The notes under the pieces were generated by a model. It saw nothing but the letters and a program-made list of their open reading frames with translations, was not told the DNA's origin and ran no database searches. Shown one piece after another: positions 1 through 7,586 of a stretch of 41,976 nt of DNA (position 1 is its first letter; every line of letters begins with the position of its first letter). The stretch covers positions 1 to 41,976 of the forward strand of contig CAYSKJ010000006.1 in NCBI GenBank assembly GCA_964431655.1. Reading direction: 5' to 3'. Origin of the DNA: CAYMEV01 sp964431655 [NCBI: uncultured bacterium] (lineage in GTDB: Bacteria; CAYMEV01). Made by a program: the position numbers and the translations under genes.

Positions 1-10
1 CCCTTTTTTT
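1..10 (+). terminator. possible tail of a terminator from a gene left of the window
   Basis: The window opens with CCC followed by seven T residues, which resembles the end of a Rho-independent terminator for a plus-strand gene lying to the left. The hairpin half is outside the window, so this is only a suggestion. Confidence 0.2.
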
Positions 11-73
11 AATTATTTTGTATTACTGCTCTCATATCAATAAAAATAAATCTGTTTATTTCAAAAATTATGA

Positions 74-109
74 ATTCTTTTGGCGGGTATTATAACCCGC
101 CAAAAGAAT
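74..109 (-). terminator. strong hairpin, terminator of the 131-859 gene
   Basis: A perfect 15-bp inverted repeat (74-88 pairs with 95-109) has a GC core GGCGGGT, flanking A/T runs and a 6-base loop ATTATA. It starts 22 bases beyond the stop codon of the minus-strand gene and is followed on that strand by a T-rich stretch. The symmetrical A and T flanks mean it could also act on transcripts arriving from the left. Confidence 0.75.
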
Positions 110-130
110 AATATGCATTCTAATAGGGAA

Positions 131-859
131 TCACCATACTGGATAGTCCGGACATATACACTCAACGTCGCAGACACATCCCGGCATTGGCGGGGGATCC
201 TCAAAGCCGCCGCCCTCTGGTGGATTAATATGAATTCCTCCTATGCCACAGCTATTTGGACTACCGCCTCCACAATCAATATCCCATGGACACCATAACC
301 ACGAATGGGCACTATCATCATCTGGCAAATACATCCTGAAGCCATCTTCATCATATTTAAAACCGGACCCATCATCATTCATTTTTGTCCAATTGTTTGA
401 GCTACTTAGTCTAATTTTATTTCCCAGAATATGTCCCTGGATATTCTGAGTTTCTGATTGTAAGTGTGTAGCCCTAATACCAAATATTTCTTCTTCTCTT
501 AGTTTGTATTTAGCTTCTTCAATATACACCCCTGTAATTGGCTGATAGATATAGTAATTGAAACTTCCAAAAATTCCATTATGAAAATCAAAAGTCATAT
601 CATGAGAAATACTGTCATATTGGACATCCACATAATCATTCAATAACTGCCAATTATTCCCTTCATGTAAATCACAATGATATATCATAGATCTATCTCC
701 GTTATCAGTAATCTGGAAAACATGGAATCTTAATGAATCAACATAAAAAGCATCCTCTTCAAAATGATAAGATCTGGAAATATTAATAACTTCATAGCCC
801 GAATATATGGCAGAAAATATGAGTAATACAAAAATCACAAAATACACTCTTTTTTTCAT
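131..859 (-). CDS. secreted hypothetical protein with Cys-rich C-terminal tail
   Basis: I do not recognise this 242-residue protein. Residues 1-20 form a signal peptide or single membrane anchor (Lys-Lys-Arg then a hydrophobic run), so it is probably exported. The middle is rich in aromatic and acidic residues, as in a beta-rich fold. The last 55 residues differ: Trp/Cys around 188-196, a Gly/Pro-rich linker (about 197-227), then Cys at 228, 230, 234 and 236 (CxC-x3-CxC), ending in PVW. The start has AGGAG nine bases upstream. The gene is clearly more AT-rich than the others in the window, suggesting recent acquisition or relaxed selection. It stands alone, with a strong terminator after it. 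The tail could bind metal, form disulfides or be a processed peptide; nothing here decides which. Confidence 0.7.
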   Translation of the reverse strand: MKKRVYFVIFVLLIFSAIYSGYEVINISRSYHFEEDAFYVDSLRFHVFQITDNGDRSMIYHCDLHEGNNWQLLNDYVDVQYDSISHDMTFDFHNGIFGSFNYYIYQPITGVYIEEAKYKLREEEIFGIRATHLQSETQNIQGHILGNKIRLSSSNNWTKMNDDGSGFKYDEDGFRMYLPDDDSAHSWLWCPWDIDCGGGSPNSCGIGGIHINPPEGGGFEDPPPMPGCVCDVECICPDYPVW

Positions 860-1077
860 AGAATTTTACTCCTAATATTAATAATTTATTTTAAAATTTT
901 GGTTCTCCATTTATATATGGCAAATTAATGGGGAGGGGATCTTTCTTTGCTATGAATTAAAAAAAATCTATTGCATAAAATAAAAACAGTTAAAAGGTTA
1001 GATTGTGAGTGAGTGAGTGAGTGAGTGCAAATACTGTACCAATATCGCTTTTCTAATTCGCATAAAAATAACTATAG
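860..1077. other. AT-rich intergenic region with tetranucleotide tract
   Basis: This gap lies between the minus-strand secreted gene and the plus-strand membrane-gene remnant. It holds the ribosome-binding site of the former (AGGAG, minus strand), a GTGA tract at 1005-1027 and otherwise A/T-rich sequence. I see no convincing -35/-10 pair on either strand and no RNA gene. Confidence 0.5.
1005..1027. repeat. (GTGA)n tetranucleotide microsatellite, 5.75 copies
   Basis: Five uninterrupted GTGA units followed by GTG. Read on the plus strand, every frame meets TGA within 12 bases, so it cannot lie inside a plus-strand coding region; the minus strand (TCAC units) would stay open. It lies about 145 bases upstream of the secreted gene's start and about 50 bases upstream of the plus-strand remnant. 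Slippage here would change promoter spacing rather than reading frame. Confidence 0.85.
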
Positions 1078-1436
1078 ATGCTGATATGTAGCTTTGTCAA
1101 TAGAGCGATACCATATTTTTTAATTATTTGGCATATTTTAGTCATTATTTTTTTATATCCTGCCTGGTCTATTTTTAAAATGATAGGAAAAGCTTTTTTC
1201 ACCCTTTTTGTATCCGGGGGATCATTAACTATCTTTACAACCCTCTTTTTCCTTTTGCCCCTTGAAGCATTGGAATAGTACCCATAATATCAAACAAGGC
1301 ACTCATAGGGGTCGGGAATATGCAGACATATCCTGTGGAGGAATTCAATGGCATCCAGTATCTCAAAATTCCTGTTTTTTATACAAGGGTAGGCCAAGAT
1401 GTCCTTTATGTGTTGGTAAACCTGCCAGAAGAGTAA
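1078..1436 (+). pseudogene. probable frameshifted small membrane-protein gene
   Basis: Frame 1 runs from ATG 1078 to TAG 1276-1278. It encodes two hydrophobic segments (roughly residues 11-33 and 42-62) separated by a short basic loop. A second frame, open from 1266 to TAA 1434-1436, continues with a soluble-looking segment of 56 codons (starting SIGIVPII and ending VLVNLPEE). The two frames overlap only at 1266-1275, so one small indel there would join them into a protein of about 118 residues: two membrane helices plus a C-terminal domain. A strong hairpin follows directly. There is no Shine-Dalgarno before 1078, so the 5' end may also be damaged. I do not recognise the family. The alternatives are two unrelated short ORFs or chance reading frames in AT-rich DNA. 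Confidence 0.4.
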
Positions 1437-1443
1437 GAAGCAA

Positions 1444-1471
1444 AGGCAATAGCAGCACGGTGCTATTGCCT
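1444..1471. terminator. bidirectional terminator hairpin
   Basis: A perfect 11-bp stem (AGGCAATAGCA at 1444-1454 with its complement at 1461-1471) has a 6-base loop, and GCAA/TTGC pairing extends it past a bulge. It sits between two convergent genes, eight bases after the plus-strand TAA and six bases beyond the stop of the minus-strand hydrolase gene. T-rich sequence follows on the plus side. Confidence 0.65.
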
Positions 1472-1476
1472 CTTGC

Positions 1477-3888
1477 CTAATTTTCCGTTTTTATGCCTTC
1501 AAATTTCATTCCCATCTGATGAAGGACAATTTTCATTTTACCGGTTTCAGCATCCCTATCAAAGATCAGTTTAATTATGACCATGTCTGAGAAAAACTCC
1601 CGGTCTGATCTGGGGAAAATCTCGAGTTCAGGCTGTCCGGCAACCTGAATGAACAGGCTCTGGTCTTTCCTGAAGATAGAGGCTATAAAGGATGAAAAAT
1701 CATATTCACCGCAATAATCTTCATAAACAGACCTGTCTATATCAGCTTCAATATTGTCGGTTATCCTTGCGGCTTTTATCTCCCTGCCCCCCTGCCTGTG
1801 TAAGGCATGGGTGACATTGCCTTCTTCGTCGAGGAAAAAGCTTATCTGGGCATCAACAGCCTTCCAGAAGAACTCATCCGCGGTTCTGGGAAAGATCTCC
1901 AGCTCCTGCTGAAAGGCAAGCCGGGCAAACATCCTGTCCCCATCCCTCCTGATTTTCATGATTATTCCGCCGTAATTGTACTGGCCGGCATAGCTGTCCC
2001 AGTTCTCACGGGAGATTTCGGATGCTGTCCTGTAGGATTCCTGGGGAGCCATATCCTCCCAGAAGAATATATCAATTGCCGGCTCAGCCAGTTCCGTTGC
2101 CGACATCCCCTCGTCTGAAGGGATGGAATTCTGCAGGACGGCTACGGTGGCATTAATGTCCGTATATCTCCTGAGTTCGGAATTAAAGCCGTGCAGGCCT
2201 CCGCCGTGGGATATCTCTTTAAGCCCCCTCTTTTCTGATATTACCCAGCCGTAACCGTACTTAAAGGGATAGTCCACAGTGCTTCCATCATTCAGGGTTA
2301 CCGGGGTAAATGCAAGCTCAAGGCTGGAGGGGCTGAGGACCTTGTTGCTGAAGACAGCCTCATTCCACAGATAAAGGTCATAGACTGTTGAATAAAGGGC
2401 ACCGGCTCCGCCGGCCCATGTCATATCCCAGTTCAATGCCTTTTTATAAGCCCCGTTCTCCCAGGAATAGCCGTAGGCTTCATTTTTCAGGATATCCCTG
2501 TTTTTATAGATGCCTGTATCTTTCATGCCGAGGGGCTCAAAAAGGGTCTCTTTCAGGTGCTCATCAAGGGACTTTTCTGTGAGCTTCTCTATTATATGGC
2601 TCAGGATGATATATCCTGAGTTATTGTAGAGCCATGAGTCCCCGGGGTCAAAGTTGTACTCGTCATCCCTTATGAAGTTTATTATCTCTTCATTGGTGGT
2701 TTCCGCCAGGAGTTTATCCGTAAATTCCTGCTTGTTGGTATAGCTCTGAATGCCGGAGGTGTGAGTAAGCAGGTGATGGACGGTAACCTCATCCCCCCTG
2801 GGAAACCCGGGAATGAACTTTGAGAGCCTGTCATCCAGGGTGATTATTCCTTCCTCCATCATCTTAAGGACCGCTGAGGCAGTAAACTGCTTTGTTATGG
2901 AGCCTATCCTGGAATGTGTATTAGGGGTGAAGGGCACGCTGTTTCCCATGTCTGCATTGCCGAAGCCCTTGTGGTAAAGGATCTCTCCATCCCGGGCAAC
3001 AAGTATGGATGCTCCGGGGGTATCCTCGCCAAAGAGGGAATTATAATGGGCATCAAGGATTGCCTCCCTGGCTGGCATGACTATCGTGTCATCAGCTCCC
3101 TTATCCAGAAGATAATCCCAGGTTTCTTTTCTGCCTGCGATCTTTGCACGGTGCAGGGCTGTAAGGCCAAGACGGTCTGTGGCATTTATGTCAGCCCCGA
3201 AGGAAAGCAGGAGGTCCACATCATCAAGATTGCCCTGGTATGCAGCTTTTACAAACCTTTCATTTATCAGGGAGCTGTCAAGGCCTCTCAGGTAAAAGCC
3301 CCAGTCATCCCTGGAGTTCTGTATCTTTACCAGTATATGGTTTACACCCTCCTTGAGACTGACAGGGACAAGGCTGGCATCCCTTATGGCCCTCTGGACA
3401 TTATATGACTCAAATACAAGCTCCTGGTTAAGATATATCATCACCCCGTCATCAGCTCCTATGGTAAGGATTATGTCTTTCGTTCCGGGTACGGTTATCT
3501 GGGCATAGGCGTAGGCAACACTGTAACTGCTGACGCCCAGGGCCTGGTTCAGATTTATAAATCCTGTCTTTGACTCATAGAAAGCCCATTTATGGGTTTT
3601 CTCCCCGATCTCTATTTCTGATTTTTCAAGTATACCGAGCCTTAGGTTTTCAGTTGCCTCGTCTATATAGGCCTGCTGAAGGGCTTCTTTGATATGCTCC
3701 TTTTCCTGGGGTTCGCCGTCCCCTTCATAATAGACGATGGGGCCCAGCAGATACCATGATTTAATGAAAACACCGGGTTCCAGCTCCGCGGGTTCAACAG
3801 AAGGCTCCTGTGCACTAAATGCAGGGGATATAAGCAGTACAGCAAATATACCCGCCATAAGAAAAAGCAGGAAATTTCTTTTTGTCAT
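1477..3888 (-). CDS. secreted serine hydrolase: PA14-like, ankyrin and beta-lactamase-fold domains
   Basis: An 803-residue exported protein. Start 3888 is chosen because AGGAG lies seven bases upstream and a clean signal peptide follows (residues 1-26, ending FSA); an in-frame start further upstream has neither. Residues about 100-205 resemble a PA14/sugar-binding beta-sandwich (DDGVMIYLN, HILVKIQN). Residues 210-268 hold ankyrin repeats (DVDLLLSFGADINATD). Residues 275-610 are a class C beta-lactamase/DD-peptidase fold with S330-x-x-K333, Y421-N-N423 and H561-G-G563 in the usual order and spacing. The tail (about 630-803) is two tandem copies of a small domain, each with LEIFPR. Family members are esterases, D-amino-acid peptidases or DD-carboxypeptidases; the substrate cannot be read from sequence. 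It lies 34 bases after the TraB-like gene, probably in the same transcript. Confidence 0.9.
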   Translation of the reverse strand: MTKRNFLLFLMAGIFAVLLISPAFSAQEPSVEPAELEPGVFIKSWYLLGPIVYYEGDGEPQEKEHIKEALQQAYIDEATENLRLGILEKSEIEIGEKTHKWAFYESKTGFINLNQALGVSSYSVAYAYAQITVPGTKDIILTIGADDGVMIYLNQELVFESYNVQRAIRDASLVPVSLKEGVNHILVKIQNSRDDWGFYLRGLDSSLINERFVKAAYQGNLDDVDLLLSFGADINATDRLGLTALHRAKIAGRKETWDYLLDKGADDTIVMPAREAILDAHYNSLFGEDTPGASILVARDGEILYHKGFGNADMGNSVPFTPNTHSRIGSITKQFTASAVLKMMEEGIITLDDRLSKFIPGFPRGDEVTVHHLLTHTSGIQSYTNKQEFTDKLLAETTNEEIINFIRDDEYNFDPGDSWLYNNSGYIILSHIIEKLTEKSLDEHLKETLFEPLGMKDTGIYKNRDILKNEAYGYSWENGAYKKALNWDMTWAGGAGALYSTVYDLYLWNEAVFSNKVLSPSSLELAFTPVTLNDGSTVDYPFKYGYGWVISEKRGLKEISHGGGLHGFNSELRRYTDINATVAVLQNSIPSDEGMSATELAEPAIDIFFWEDMAPQESYRTASEISRENWDSYAGQYNYGGIIMKIRRDGDRMFARLAFQQELEIFPRTADEFFWKAVDAQISFFLDEEGNVTHALHRQGGREIKAARITDNIEADIDRSVYEDYCGEYDFSSFIASIFRKDQSLFIQVAGQPELEIFPRSDREFFSDMVIIKLIFDRDAETGKMKIVLHQMGMKFEGIKTEN

Positions 3889-3922
3889 AATTATTCTCCT
3901 TGTATAAACTTTCAGGTATAAA

Positions 3923-4855
3923 TTACAGCTGGACAGCCTCAAAGCCCTGATCTTCCAGGATGCTTACTATTCCTTTTTCCCCGATGATATGCAGAGAACC
4001 CACGACTATAAAGTATGTTCTGCCGTCTTTGAAATAGCCTTTAATCTTTTCAGCCATCTCTATGTTCCTTTCATCATTGAGTTTTTCATAGAATTTCTCA
4101 AGCTTCGGCTGTTTTTCCATGGCATCAAATAGGTATTTATACATGTTTTCGGTGTCCCCGTTTCTCCAGTAATCAATAAGTCCGGACAGGTTCTCCTTCA
4201 TGGAGTCAAGCTCCAAAAAGCTGTCCACCAGGAACATCTCCTGCAGTTCTTCCGGAAATGAATCAAATAGAGTGAGCTGGTATTTTATCCCTTCAAGCTC
4301 CATTATCTCCATACCCTTTTCCTGAGCCTTCTTCACAAAATGCATCTCTATCCCGAAATATGGGGAAAAGCCCATTTTCATCATCTCCAGGGGCATTATG
4401 GAAAGGGCAAGGAACCAGGGCTTGAAATTGCTGAAGAGACTTATGTCATAGCCCCTTTTCTTCATTTCTTTACTTATCATGCCGTAGTTTTCACCGCTTA
4501 TACTGCTCTCTAAGGTTTCCTCCCCCTTTAAGTAGGCAATCTCCTGAATCAGGTCCATTACCTCTTTTTCACTTCCTTTTGTGATATCGGCCTCAAGCAC
4601 AAGGATATCAGACTTTTCAAATGCATCCTCAATTACCCGGGGCAATGGATAAAGCTCCTGAGTGCCGATGTGGACAGAGCCCAGAAGATAATTTACCTTA
4701 CCCTCATAACTCAACTGCCAGAGGAAGGTTTTTGGCGCCTCAGTTTCAGCGGTTTCCGGTTTCTCTGATTCCTCAACAAGGACCCGGCTGTTGTTATTGC
4801 AGGCATAAAGGCCTGCAATAACAATAAGCAGGGCACATAATATGTTTTTTTTCAT
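3923..4855 (-). CDS. TraB/GumN-family lipoprotein
   Basis: A 310-residue protein with a lipoprotein signal (hydrophobic residues 5-16, then LYAC with Cys19), so a lipid-anchored periplasmic or outer-membrane protein. It matches the TraB/GumN (EreA/ChaN-like) superfamily: an N-terminal LLGSVHIG and a C-terminal VVGSLHIIGEKG carry the two conserved Gly-x-x-His signatures, with an acidic helical middle (EADITKG, then FELEGIKYQLTLFDS-like text near residue 195). Some members are metal-dependent peptidases; for most the reaction is unproven. GGAGG lies 13 bases before the ATG, which is rather far. The gene sits 29 bases after fhs and 34 bases before the beta-lactamase-fold gene, so the four minus-strand genes from 6771 to 1477 could be one transcript. 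Confidence 0.85.
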   Translation of the reverse strand: MKKNILCALLIVIAGLYACNNNSRVLVEESEKPETAETEAPKTFLWQLSYEGKVNYLLGSVHIGTQELYPLPRVIEDAFEKSDILVLEADITKGSEKEVMDLIQEIAYLKGEETLESSISGENYGMISKEMKKRGYDISLFSNFKPWFLALSIMPLEMMKMGFSPYFGIEMHFVKKAQEKGMEIMELEGIKYQLTLFDSFPEELQEMFLVDSFLELDSMKENLSGLIDYWRNGDTENMYKYLFDAMEKQPKLEKFYEKLNDERNIEMAEKIKGYFKDGRTYFIVVGSLHIIGEKGIVSILEDQGFEAVQL

Positions 4856-4884
4856 ATGGATGATACAACCTCCGTATATTTTTA

Positions 4885-6555
4885 TTAAAAAACTCCTTCT
4901 ATATTTCCCTTATTGTCAATATCGATTTTCTCTGCTGCGGGGTGGCGCGGAAGCCCTGGCATCCTGACAATATCTCCGGTTATGGGTATCAGGAACCCTG
5001 CTCCGGATGCTATCTGTATCTCCCTTACCGTTACTATAAAATCCCTGGGCCTTCCCAGAAGCTTGGGATTATCCGAGAGAGAATTCTGTGTCTTGGCGAT
5101 ACAGACCGGCAGGCCTTCCAGTCCAAGCTTTTTTATCTTTTTTATATCGCTCTTTGCGTGGTGAAGGTAATCCACTGCTTCTGCACCGTACATCTTTTTT
5201 GCAACAGCCTCTATCTTGTCCTGGACAGGCCATTCCCATTCATAAAGGGGCTTAAATTCGCTTATGCACCTTTCTGCGGCCTTTATAACCAGTTCACCCA
5301 GCTCCAGAGCCCCCTCACCGCCTTTTTTCCATACATCGGATACAGCACATCCAACCCCGAGGGATTGTGCCCTATTCTTTACTATGGCCAGCTCCTCATC
5401 GGTATCGGTGGGGAAGCGGTTTACGGCAACAACAGGGCATAAATTGAACTGCTCCATGTTCTCAATATGCTTTTCCAGGTTTCCCAGGCCCTTCTCTACA
5501 GCACCGGGGTCCGGTTGTGTTATATCCTTTAAGGATACACCGCCGTGAAGCTTAAGTGCCCTCACTGTCGCCACAAGGACAGCAGCCTTGGGACTGAGGC
5601 CCGCAGACTTGCACTTTATGTCAAAGAACTTTTCAGCTCCCAGGTCAAAGCCGAATCCGGCCTCCGTCACGGTATAATCTGAATAGGCCATGGCCATCTT
5701 GGTTGCTATCACAGAATTAGTCCCCTGGGCAATATTTGCAAACGGCCCGCCGTGGATTATGGCAGGATTTCCCTCCATGGTCTGGACAAGGTTCGGTTTT
5801 ACCGCGTCTTTTAATAAGGCAGCCATGGCTCCCTGAGCCTTTATATCACGGGCATAGATGGGTTTATTGTCATAGGTAAAACCTAAAAATATATTTCCCA
5901 GCCTCTTTTTAAGGTCATCAAAGTTCTCTGCAAGGCAGAGTATGGCCATTACCTCCGAGGCAGCCGTAATATCAAATCCCGTCTCCCTTGGAACCCCGTG
6001 AATCCTGCCTCCCAGGCCGATGACAATGTTCCTCAGGGCCCGGTCATTCATATCCATCACCCTTCTTAGGTGAATGGTTCTCGGGTCTATGTCAATATCC
6101 CCTTTTCTCTGCTGTATGTGGTTATCAAGCAGGGAGGCAAGGAGGTTGTGGGCCTTCTCTATAGCTGCAAAATCCCCTGTGAAATGCAAATTTATATCCT
6201 CCATGGGAAGCACCTGGGAATAACCGCCTCCTGCAGCACCGCCCTTCATACCGAAGACCGGCCCCAGGGAAGGCTCTCTTAATACAACGGTTGCCTTTTT
6301 GCCCAGCCTGTTCAGTCCCTGGACAAGGCCTATGGACGTGGTTGTTTTCCCTTCACCTGCGGGAGTTGGTGTTATTGCTGAAACCAGTATCAAATTGCTG
6401 TTCTTAATATTTTCTTCATTAAGGAGGGAAAGGGGCAGCTTTGCCTTATAATTGCCGTAAAGCTCCAGTTCACTGGAATCTATGCCGAGAATACCGGCTA
6501 TCTCCTGTATGGGTTTCATCTTTGCGGAACTTGCAATCTCAATATCGGTTACCAT
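4885..6555 (-). CDS. fhs: formate--tetrahydrofolate ligase
   Basis: The 556-residue protein has the standard length for this cytosolic enzyme, which makes 10-formyl-THF from formate, THF and ATP. The nucleotide-binding loop TPAGEGKTT is at residues 64-72, followed by family-typical blocks: REPSLGPVFGMKGGAAGGGY, the HFTGDFAAI segment, and FDLGAEKFFDIKCR-like text. The C-terminal GDIVRMPGLPRHPAA is also characteristic. GGAG lies seven bases before the ATG at 6555. In anaerobes the enzyme feeds the methyl branch of the Wood-Ljungdahl pathway or purine and serine C1 pools. No other C1 gene is adjacent, so the direction of use cannot be told. It is 12 bases downstream of the small Cys-rich gene, so the two are very likely cotranscribed. 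Confidence 0.97.
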   Translation of the reverse strand: MVTDIEIASSAKMKPIQEIAGILGIDSSELELYGNYKAKLPLSLLNEENIKNSNLILVSAITPTPAGEGKTTTSIGLVQGLNRLGKKATVVLREPSLGPVFGMKGGAAGGGYSQVLPMEDINLHFTGDFAAIEKAHNLLASLLDNHIQQRKGDIDIDPRTIHLRRVMDMNDRALRNIVIGLGGRIHGVPRETGFDITAASEVMAILCLAENFDDLKKRLGNIFLGFTYDNKPIYARDIKAQGAMAALLKDAVKPNLVQTMEGNPAIIHGGPFANIAQGTNSVIATKMAMAYSDYTVTEAGFGFDLGAEKFFDIKCKSAGLSPKAAVLVATVRALKLHGGVSLKDITQPDPGAVEKGLGNLEKHIENMEQFNLCPVVAVNRFPTDTDEELAIVKNRAQSLGVGCAVSDVWKKGGEGALELGELVIKAAERCISEFKPLYEWEWPVQDKIEAVAKKMYGAEAVDYLHHAKSDIKKIKKLGLEGLPVCIAKTQNSLSDNPKLLGRPRDFIVTVREIQIASGAGFLIPITGDIVRMPGLPRHPAAEKIDIDNKGNIEGVF

Positions 6556-6567
6556 GTATATGCTCCT

Positions 6568-6771
6568 CTAACTGTTTATTTTTATAAACCTTGCTATAGA
6601 CCTGTCATAGGTCTTTTCAATGTGATCAGGGAAAAAGCATGCCGGCAGTTCGCCGTTATCCCTGTGGTATCTTATGCATTCGCAGCATTTTCCCTTTCTC
6701 GGGCAGGGTTCATAACTGCAGTTGCAGTTATCTATATTGGTTTTGAAATCCGGGCATCGTGAGTTTCCCAT
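6568..6771 (-). CDS. small Cys-rich protein, DUF6485 type
   Basis: A 67-residue cytosolic protein with nine or so Cys residues in closely spaced pairs ([17 protein letters not shown]) and a conserved-looking tail [20 protein letters not shown]. This matches the short DUF6485 family, whose function is unknown; the Cys spacing suggests a metal site, perhaps zinc or iron-sulfur. GGAGG precedes the ATG by seven bases. It is the first gene of the minus-strand run and is followed 12 bases later by formate-THF ligase, which invites a guess at a role in C1 or redox metabolism. That link is inference from position only. Confidence 0.8.
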   Translation of the reverse strand: MGNSRCPDFKTNIDNCNCSYEPCPRKGKCCECIRYHRDNGELPACFFPDHIEKTYDRSIARFIKINS

Positions 6772-6988
6772 TTTTATTCCTCCTTTTGTTGTTTGTCAGT
6801 GAATAAATCAGCAGTTCAGGAACGTCCCCTATATATTATCCTTATATCATAAAACTGTATTATTCAAATTAATATTAATTTATGACAATTTTACTTTGTA
6901 TTATCCTGCATTTTATTATAAGATATTTCATTGGAAAACAATTTTAGGTTTCATAGCAGAATATTAGACCTGGTTAAAGGAGGTTGAT
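6772..6988. promoter_or_regulatory. divergent promoter region
   Basis: This 217-base AT-rich gap separates the minus-strand fhs operon from the plus-strand NfeD-flotillin pair, so it should contain promoters in both directions. A TATAAG at about 6916-6921 is a possible -10 for the plus strand with a poor -35; I cannot place the minus-strand promoter. AGGAGG just before 6989 is a clear ribosome-binding site. Confidence 0.4.
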
Positions 6989-7582
6989 ATGGATGCATGG
7001 TGGGCAGGGATAACAACCCTGGAAAAAGTCTACTGGTTTTTTGCCGTCCCTTTTTCGCTGGTATTTATTATCCAGCTTATAATGGCCATACTTGGTTTTG
7101 ACAGCGAACAGGACCTTTCTGAGGTTGCTGATGACATGGACGGGGATGCGGGGGATGATTCAATTGACACAGGCCTGAGGCTGTTTTCCGTAAGAAATAC
7201 CATAATATTCTTTACCATCTTCGGCTGGACCGGTATTGCCAGCATAAGGTCCGGGATAAACGATGCAGGCAGTATTTTTCTTTCTTTTGCTGCCGGATTT
7301 GTGATGATGTATGCCTATGCAAAGCTTTTTAATGTAATCATGAAGCTTACGGAAAGCGGCACCATGGATATTCAGAATGCCCTGAACCATACAGGAACAG
7401 TCTATCTGAAAATTCCTCCAAAAAGGGAGGGAACAGGGAAGATCAATATGGAGATTCAGGGCGCAATGAGGGAGATTGATGCAGTAACCGACGGGGATGA
7501 GATCCCCACCGGGGAAAGCGTCATTGTCTCAGAGATACTGGAAAACCAAACATTACTGGTTAAAAAATACCTAAAGGAGTAA
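6989..7582 (+). CDS. NfeD-like membrane protein with C-terminal OB-fold
   Basis: A 197-residue inner-membrane protein. It has hydrophobic segments at about residues 12-32, 68-85 and 92-112, interrupted by an acidic loop (residues 37-57, many Asp and Glu). The soluble C-terminal part (from about 130) has the Gly-rich beta pattern of NfeD OB domains (NHTGTVYLKI, GDEIPTGESVIVSEI, LLVKKYLK). NfeD proteins are partners of SPFH/flotillin proteins in membrane microdomains, and a flotillin gene follows four bases after this stop, which strongly supports the assignment. AGGAGG lies just upstream of the ATG. This is the YqiJ-like type without the ClpP-like protease domain of long NfeD proteins. Confidence 0.85.
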   Translation: MDAWWAGITTLEKVYWFFAVPFSLVFIIQLIMAILGFDSEQDLSEVADDMDGDAGDDSIDTGLRLFSVRNTIIFFTIFGWTGIASIRSGINDAGSIFLSFAAGFVMMYAYAKLFNVIMKLTESGTMDIQNALNHTGTVYLKIPPKREGTGKINMEIQGAMREIDAVTDGDEIPTGESVIVSEILENQTLLVKKYLKE

Positions 7583-7586
7583 TAAG

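Noticed and set aside
80-298. A 72-codon plus-strand frame near the left edge
   Set aside because: Begins inside the terminator stem and is antisense to the secreted gene's C-terminal region.
1005-1027. The GTGA tract as a CRISPR-like or coding repeat
   Set aside because: Units of 4 bases without spacers, and stop codons in all plus-strand frames.
1262-1480. A 72-codon frame at 1262-1480
   Set aside because: It runs through the terminator hairpin into the convergent gene. The frame open from 1266 and ending at 1436 gives much more protein-like sequence.
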